Shown here one piece after another: positions 11,897 to 15,790 of a stretch of 15,790 nt of DNA. Source of the DNA: Planctomycetota bacterium (GTDB taxonomy: Bacteria > Planctomycetota > UBA1135). Location: the NCBI GenBank assembly GCA_027623585.1, contig JAQBVK010000019.1:1-15790 (forward strand), in the 5' to 3' direction. The notes under the pieces are model-generated. The model ran no database searches. It was not told where the DNA came from and worked only from the letters and a program-made list of their open reading frames with translations. Within the stretch, counting starts at the first letter, position 1. Every line of letters starts with the position of its first letter. Made by a program: the position numbers and the translations under genes.

Positions 11897-13858
11897 CTAG
11901 AACTCGACTCCGCCTTCGTCGCCCTTCATCATCATTCCGTTGCCTTGCACGGCCATCAGGAAGGGCGGCGCGATGGCGGCCGCAGCAGCCAGCACGGTGA
12001 AGAGGTCGGCGAGATTCATGCTGCCGATGCTGCGGCTCATGTAGTCGCCGCGCAGCGGCCAAGCCCAGGACTCGGAGGTGCGCATGTTGCGCACGAAGGT
12101 GTCCGGTCCGGGGAAAGCGGCGAGGTCCACCGGGACCGGCAGCTCGCCACCGACCAAGCCACTCACCATCGGCAGCATGCCGGCAATCATGCCGAGTGCG
12201 GCGGACGCGGCCGGGCGCGGATCGCTCCGAGGGGCGCTGTTGGCGCCCCTCGGAAGACTGGTCAGGAAGTGCGCGGCTTCCTTGTTCTTGAGGATGCTGT
12301 TTTCCGGCTTCCGCATGCCGCCGCGCAAGATCGAGGCGACGGAAGATTTCGAGATGGACATCACCATCCACCCTTCCGGCGCGACGCCGATGGCCGGCTG
12401 CAGTTCAAGTTGGATCATGGCCATGACCTGCGCGACCTGCGGCGGAAGTTCGAAATCCATCCAGTAGTACGCCGGGCCGGCCACTTCCGTGACGCTCCCG
12501 TCGGGCTGTTCGACTTCACGCTTTACGCGCCGCATTTGGAGCTTGACCGGCGATTCGCTTTCGTTCAGCACTTGGCGGAGCCGCGGCATCAATTGCTCGA
12601 GCACCTTGGACATGGCCGCGGCGTCATCGAGTTCGATGAAGCTCAAGGCGTCGGCGCCCAACGAGCCGGTCGGCACGGAGTAGGAGAAGGATCGCTTGCC
12701 GAAGCCGAGCATCGCGCTCTGCATTTCCGGGCGGTGCTCGCCGAGCAACCAGGAATGGACTTCGGGCGCCTGCATCGCCATCATTTCACCGAGCGGCATC
12801 GGCAGGCCCTCAGGCTGCATCACCGCAGCGCGATCGAGCAGGTCTAGCATGGATTGCATCCACGGATCGGAGTCCGCTCCCATGATCGAGAATGAGGAAG
12901 CATTTTCCGGCACGTAGGAGGCCAAGGTCTTGTCCGCGGCCACCGGCTGCCAGCGCGCGCCGGCGCTCTCGTCAAGATCGAGCAAGGTGTTCATGAACGA
13001 ACCTTCGTCGGACCAGCCGGACGCGAAAGAAATGCTCTGGATCGGCGCGATGCATTCCTCGAAGAAAGTCTTGAACATGCCGGCGATCTCGGGCTGCTCA
13101 TCGCTGAGGCCGAGCATCATGGAACTCAGGATCTTGTCGATGCGAAGGAAGCCGAAGAAGGCGGCGCCTTCGCTCATGTTGCGGTTCCAGGCGCGGCGGT
13201 AGTTCTCGGTGCTGGCCAAGGATCCTTCACCGCGCTCCCCCATCAAGAACTCGAGCTCGACAGCCGAGTCGGTGCAGGACAGAGTCGCGCGCACGGTGAG
13301 CCCGTCTTCCATCTCTTCCAGCAGCACGACCGAGCTTCCGCCGGGACCGCTGACGATTGCGGATTCTTCGGCCACTGCCGAGGCGATCAAACCGAAGGCG
13401 GCCGGGCCGAGACCCTCGGCGAGGCCGAGGCGCGCGATCCCGTGGATGTGGGGCGGGCTGTCGAAGATACGTGCCGACTGCGGATCGGGCCGAATCGAGA
13501 TGCCCGCCTCGAAGGAGCGCAGCGCCTCCCAGTGGCTCAACTCAATGGGCATGCCTTGTGACGGCGCCATCTCGCGCATCTGATCCCAGGCTTGATCGAG
13601 CATGCCGAGCATGCCGCCCAAGAAGCTCTGCATGTCCGGCTCGTTGAAGATACGGGCCAGAGTGGACTTCTGCATGCTCTCGCGCATGGACTGGATGTCC
13701 GGCAGAGAGACATAGACAACGGTGTCCCCTGAGAGACGATCCGCCAGGCTCGGCGGAACCGGCTTGGCGTCCGACGTCAGGCTGTGGGGGGAAACTTGGC
13801 AGGCGCCGAGGAAGAGCACGGCGGCCATCGGGAGGAAGATGCGGCGACTTTGTTTCAC
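11897..13858 (-). CDS. Large lipoprotein of unknown function (DUF3352-like)
   Basis: The 653-residue protein begins M-K-Q-S-R-R, then a hydrophobic stretch and the lipobox L-G-A-C with Cys20 as the predicted lipidated residue, so it is exported and membrane-tethered. After it, the phrase L-S-G-D-T-V-V-Y-V-S-L-P-D at about 41-53 with S-T-L-A-R-I-F-N-E-P resembles DUF3352-type proteins that are frequent in Planctomycetota; this is from recalled patterns, not a search. The body is rich in Met, Glu and Ser and has no catalytic motif I recognise. Near the C-terminus a hydrophobic stretch (L-A-D-L-F-T-V-L-A-A-A-A-A-I-A-P) is followed by the Met-rich tail N-G-M-M-M-K-G-D. The open frame extends upstream, but GTG at 13856-13858 gives the lipoprotein signal exactly. 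It ends in TAG directly before the peptidase gene. Confidence 0.75.
   Translation of the reverse strand: MKQSRRIFLPMAAVLFLGACQVSPHSLTSDAKPVPPSLADRLSGDTVVYVSLPDIQSMRESMQKSTLARIFNEPDMQSFLGGMLGMLDQAWDQMREMAPSQGMPIELSHWEALRSFEAGISIRPDPQSARIFDSPPHIHGIARLGLAEGLGPAAFGLIASAVAEESAIVSGPGGSSVVLLEEMEDGLTVRATLSCTDSAVELEFLMGERGEGSLASTENYRRAWNRNMSEGAAFFGFLRIDKILSSMMLGLSDEQPEIAGMFKTFFEECIAPIQSISFASGWSDEGSFMNTLLDLDESAGARWQPVAADKTLASYVPENASSFSIMGADSDPWMQSMLDLLDRAAVMQPEGLPMPLGEMMAMQAPEVHSWLLGEHRPEMQSAMLGFGKRSFSYSVPTGSLGADALSFIELDDAAAMSKVLEQLMPRLRQVLNESESPVKLQMRRVKREVEQPDGSVTEVAGPAYYWMDFELPPQVAQVMAMIQLELQPAIGVAPEGWMVMSISKSSVASILRGGMRKPENSILKNKEAAHFLTSLPRGANSAPRSDPRPAASAALGMIAGMLPMVSGLVGGELPVPVDLAAFPGPDTFVRNMRTSESWAWPLRGDYMSRSIGSMNLADLFTVLAAAAAIAPPFLMAVQGNGMMMKGDEGGVEF
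12226..12254. repeat. 12-bp perfect inverted repeat (hairpin) inside the lipoprotein gene
   Basis: TCCGAGGGGCGC at 12226-12237 is mirrored exactly by its complement at 12243-12254 around the 5-nt loop TGTTG. No T-run follows on either strand, so it does not look like a terminator. On the coding strand it reads P-R-G-A-N-S-A-P-R-S, in a Pro/Ala/Ser-rich stretch that looks like a linker, consistent with a small palindromic insertion or an mRNA structure. Confidence 0.6.
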
Positions 13859-13878
13859 GAATGCAGATCTAGTGGGGT

Positions 13879-13907
13879 AGTTTACGCACGACCGGCGCGA
13901 ATGTCGG
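13879..13907 (-). promoter_or_regulatory. Possible sigma-70-type promoter of the lipoprotein gene
   Basis: Reading the minus strand, CCGACA (13907-13902) and TAAACT (13884-13879) are separated by exactly 17 bases. Each matches the consensus -35 and -10 boxes at 4 of 6 positions. Transcription would start about 14 bases before the GTG at 13858. The spacer between the two divergent genes is only 42 bp if the plus-strand gene starts at 13901. Confidence 0.3.
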
Positions 13908-14938
13908 TCGCGGATTCCCCGGAACTCTTGCTCTGGGCCACAGATCCGACCGGCGCCGCTATCCTTTCCGCCCTTCAGATGTCGGACGACCTCACCTTCC
14001 AGGACACCCCTCTCTACGCTTGGCTCAAAGCCAACGTCTGGTACCTCTTGGGAGGGCTGGTGGTCTTCCTTGCGATCATGCTCTACCGGGAGAACGCGCC
14101 TAAGTGGAAGTTCAGCGGGCTCTCCGAGTCCTGGGACCAACACAGGTCGCTGATCAGCGACCCTCAGGGCATGGAGAATCTGGCGGTGCAGCTCGCGGAG
14201 TCGAAGAAGGACGAGCGCATCCATCAATGGGTGGTCTACAACGCCGCGCGTACGGCCTCGGACCTCTCCGATGCGGCCGCTCTCGCGATTCTGAAGCCGG
14301 AACTCGAAGCCCTGGCCCAGAGTTCGAACGTGATGATCTCCACTCCGGCCGGGCAGGAGAACATGGCGAGCTTTCTATTGCGGAGCCTTTATCAGGGAGC
14401 CTCGAAGCTTCCCAAGGACCCGGTCGCTCCGGAACCGACCGGAGGGCGCGTCTCGATTTCTATAAGTCTCGACGGTGTAAGCACTTACGACATTATCCTT
14501 GGCCTCTACGAGGACATCGCGCCCGACGGCACGACCGCACTGAAGCAGTGGATCACGGACGGTCGCTTCACGGATCAGACGGCGCGCCGAGTGGGCGATC
14601 AGAGCCTGACCATGACGATGGCCGCTCTGGAAGCCGCAGTGGTCGAAGGCGATGAGAATCCGACCGTCGAGGGAGCGGAGGAGCCCGCCCTCATGATCGA
14701 ACGGAAGTACGGCTATTTTCACTCGGAGGGCACCCTGGCCACGGGGATGATCCCGGGCAAGGCTGGCGTGCAGGACATCAACAACCTCCAACTCGCCTTG
14801 TCGAACTCCTACAACATGGATGGGCAGACCACCGTGCTCGCCAAGGTTGTGGAGGGCTGGCAAGCGCTCAAGGATGGCCTCGAATTGGCGGATCCCTCGG
14901 CTGAGCTCAAAGTGCTCAGCGCGCGAATCCTCGAGTAG
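13901..14938 (+). CDS. Single-pass membrane protein with degenerate cyclophilin-like domain
   Basis: The 345-residue protein has one transmembrane helix at 46-62 (V-W-Y-L-L-G-G-L-V-V-F-L-A-I-M-L-Y), a helical, TPR-like region at about 75-170 and a C-terminal domain that follows the cyclophilin pattern. In that domain I read I-I-L-G-L-Y-E-D-I-A-P (198-208), F-T-D-Q-T-A-R-R-V (223-231), G-T-L-A-T-G (277-282) and D-G-Q-T-T-V-L-A-K-V-V-E-G (307-319). These correspond to the V-x-I-x-L-F-x-x-x-A-P, F-H-R-V and H-T-V-F-G-x-V-x-x-G elements of peptidyl-prolyl isomerases. The canonical G-S-Q-F-F-I strand is absent, so isomerase activity is doubtful. Start choice: ATG at 13901 is used; ATG at 13979 (M-S-D-D-L-T-F) would remove 26 poorly conserved-looking residues. 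Neither has a clear ribosome site. It converges on parB. Confidence 0.62.
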   Translation: MSVADSPELLLWATDPTGAAILSALQMSDDLTFQDTPLYAWLKANVWYLLGGLVVFLAIMLYRENAPKWKFSGLSESWDQHRSLISDPQGMENLAVQLAESKKDERIHQWVVYNAARTASDLSDAAALAILKPELEALAQSSNVMISTPAGQENMASFLLRSLYQGASKLPKDPVAPEPTGGRVSISISLDGVSTYDIILGLYEDIAPDGTTALKQWITDGRFTDQTARRVGDQSLTMTMAALEAAVVEGDENPTVEGAEEPALMIERKYGYFHSEGTLATGMIPGKAGVQDINNLQLALSNSYNMDGQTTVLAKVVEGWQALKDGLELADPSAELKVLSARILE

Positions 14939-14958
14939 CAGGGCCGCCGGCTGGCCGC

Positions 14959-15790
14959 CTAGCCTTCGAGCAACTCGTCTGCCTCGGAGCCGCCCCCAAG
15001 GCGCTGGGTGAACTGATCCAGCTGTTCCAGGTCCTGGAAGTGGAGGACCAATTTGCCGCCGCCCTTGGAGAGGAGGAGGAGTTCCGTACGCACCCCGAGG
15101 CGCCGCGTGACTTTCTCTTGCAAGTCCACCACCCATGCGGGTTTCCGCGGTCGGGCACGGTGCTTGGGTGTGGCCCCCTTCTTGGACCATTCCTTGCAAA
15201 GAAGCTCCGCCTGCCGAACGGAAAGCCCCTCCTCAAGCACGCGCTTGCGGGCCTCGGCCTGCAGGGGGCTGCCCTGGAGCTGGAGGAGGGCTCTTGCATG
15301 CCCGGCGGTCAATGTTTCACGTGAAACATCGGCCTGAAGCTCCTCAGGGAGGTCGAGGAGCCTCAGCAGGTTGCTCACAGTCGACCGCTGGTATCCGAGG
15401 CGATCGGCCACGAGCTCCTGCGTGTAGCCGTGCTGTTCGACGAGCCTCTCGCAGGCATGGGCACGCTCGATGGCGTTGAGATCCTCGCGCTGGATGTTCT
15501 CGATCAGTGCGAGCTCGAGCCTTTCCCCTGCGCTCTGCGTGTCTTGCCGCACCAGGATCGGCACCTGCTTGAGGCCGGCCATGCCGGCGGCTCGCCAACG
15601 GCGCTCCCCTGCCAGAATCTCGTACTTCCCGTCCGCGCTGAGGGTCACGAGGATGGGCTGCATCATGCCGTGCCGCCGAAGGGACTCGGCCAAGCTGCTC
15701 AGCCCTCGCTCGAAGTCCTTCCTCGGTTGCTCTGTGCTTGGCCTCAGATCTGCAATGGGTGCCCAGCTCTGGCCCTCAGACTCCGAGGCC
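14959..15790 (-). CDS. parB: Chromosome-partitioning protein ParB (5' end beyond the window)
   Basis: ParB binds parS sites near the origin, spreads as a CTP-dependent clamp and works with ParA and SMC in origin segregation. The visible part starts inside the N-terminal domain (reading ...I-A-D-L-R-P-S-T-E-Q-P-R-K-D-F-E...), followed by H-G-M-M-Q-P-I-L-V. The CTP-binding motif G-E-R-R-W-R-A-A is next, then E-N-I-Q-R-E-D-L-N-A-I-E-R-A and the helix-turn-helix segment G-Y-Q-R-S-T-V-S-N-L-L-R-L-L-D-L-P. The C-terminal dimerization part ends L-V-L-H-F-Q-D-L-E-Q-L-D-Q-F. The frame runs open to the window edge, so only the first few dozen codons at most are missing. The parA gene usually lies just upstream and would be outside. 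It carries a parS site in its own coding sequence and ends in TAG. Confidence 0.96.
   Translation of the reverse strand, partial: ASESEGQSWAPIADLRPSTEQPRKDFERGLSSLAESLRRHGMMQPILVTLSADGKYEILAGERRWRAAGMAGLKQVPILVRQDTQSAGERLELALIENIQREDLNAIERAHACERLVEQHGYTQELVADRLGYQRSTVSNLLRLLDLPEELQADVSRETLTAGHARALLQLQGSPLQAEARKRVLEEGLSVRQAELLCKEWSKKGATPKHRARPRKPAWVVDLQEKVTRRLGVRTELLLLSKGGGKLVLHFQDLEQLDQFTQRLGGGSEADELLEG
15312..15329. promoter_or_regulatory. parS: parS centromere site inside parB
   Basis: TGTTTCACGTGAAACA at 15313-15328 is identical to the consensus chromosomal parS, extended by one matching base on each side to an 18-bp perfect palindrome. It sits in frame in parB, encoding D-V-S-R-E-T just after the helix-turn-helix region, as in some other bacteria where a parS lies within the parB/spo0J gene. 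It marks this locus as a ParB loading site and suggests proximity to the replication origin. Confidence 0.95.

Noticed and set aside
11267..12847. Long plus-strand open frame (526 codons) antisense to the lipoprotein and peptidase genes
   Set aside because: It is rich in His, Arg, Ala and Gly, has no domain logic, and spans two convincing minus-strand genes. Such frames are common opposite high-GC3 genes.
13851..13859. TGTTTCACG, identical to one half of parS, at the lipoprotein start
   Set aside because: The other half does not match, so it is a half-site only and probably chance.
14939..14958. Possible bidirectional terminator between the cyclophilin-like gene and parB
   Set aside because: The 20-bp gap holds only short GC-rich complementarity (GGCC...GGCC) and no T-run on either strand.

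Overview
The window is about 15.8 kb of high-GC, densely coding bacterial DNA. It holds fifteen protein genes: thirteen complete and one cut at each edge. No RNA gene, insertion sequence, CRISPR array or prophage gene was seen, and no intergenic gap exceeds about 70 bases. The organism is a diderm (Gram-negative-type) bacterium: it has Kdo-pathway enzymes, an LptD-like outer-membrane LPS assembly protein, a TatA/B protein and a lipoprotein. Most starts lack a Shine-Dalgarno sequence, adjacent genes often overlap by 4 nt (ATGA or GTGA), an RNase HIII is present, and one large lipoprotein of unknown function looks like those seen in Planctomycetota. A planctomycete-like or other PVC-group host is therefore my guess, at low confidence.

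Layout. (1) Positions 1-2051, minus strand: site-2-type M50 protease, scpA (chromosome condensation), thioredoxin and the first codons of fmt (Met-tRNA formyltransferase), read in that order. (2) Positions 2118-8732, plus strand, diverging from block 1 across a 66-bp spacer: kdsD, kdsC, a very large LptC/LptA-like membrane-anchored protein, an LptD-like protein and a TatA/B-like protein. These are tightly packed or overlapping and look like one envelope-biogenesis operon. It covers Kdo production and then LPS delivery across the periplasm and insertion in the outer membrane. (3) Positions 8736-13858, minus strand: a lipoprotein of unknown function, a membrane-anchored MA-type metallopeptidase, a DUF374-type acyltransferase, RNase HIII and MoaB, also tightly packed. 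(4) Positions 13901-14938, plus strand: a single-pass membrane protein with a degenerate cyclophilin-like C-terminal domain. (5) Positions 14959-15790, minus strand: ParB, cut by the window edge, with a perfect parS site inside its own coding sequence.

The most distinctive system is the LPS block. A single 784-residue membrane-anchored protein sits where separate small LptC and LptA genes would be expected, next to an LptD with only two cysteines in the mature chain. Other points for a second look are two long perfect hairpins inside genes of the minus-strand block, apparent CTG starts for fmt and possibly lptD, the degenerate anchored cyclophilin, and the parB-internal parS.
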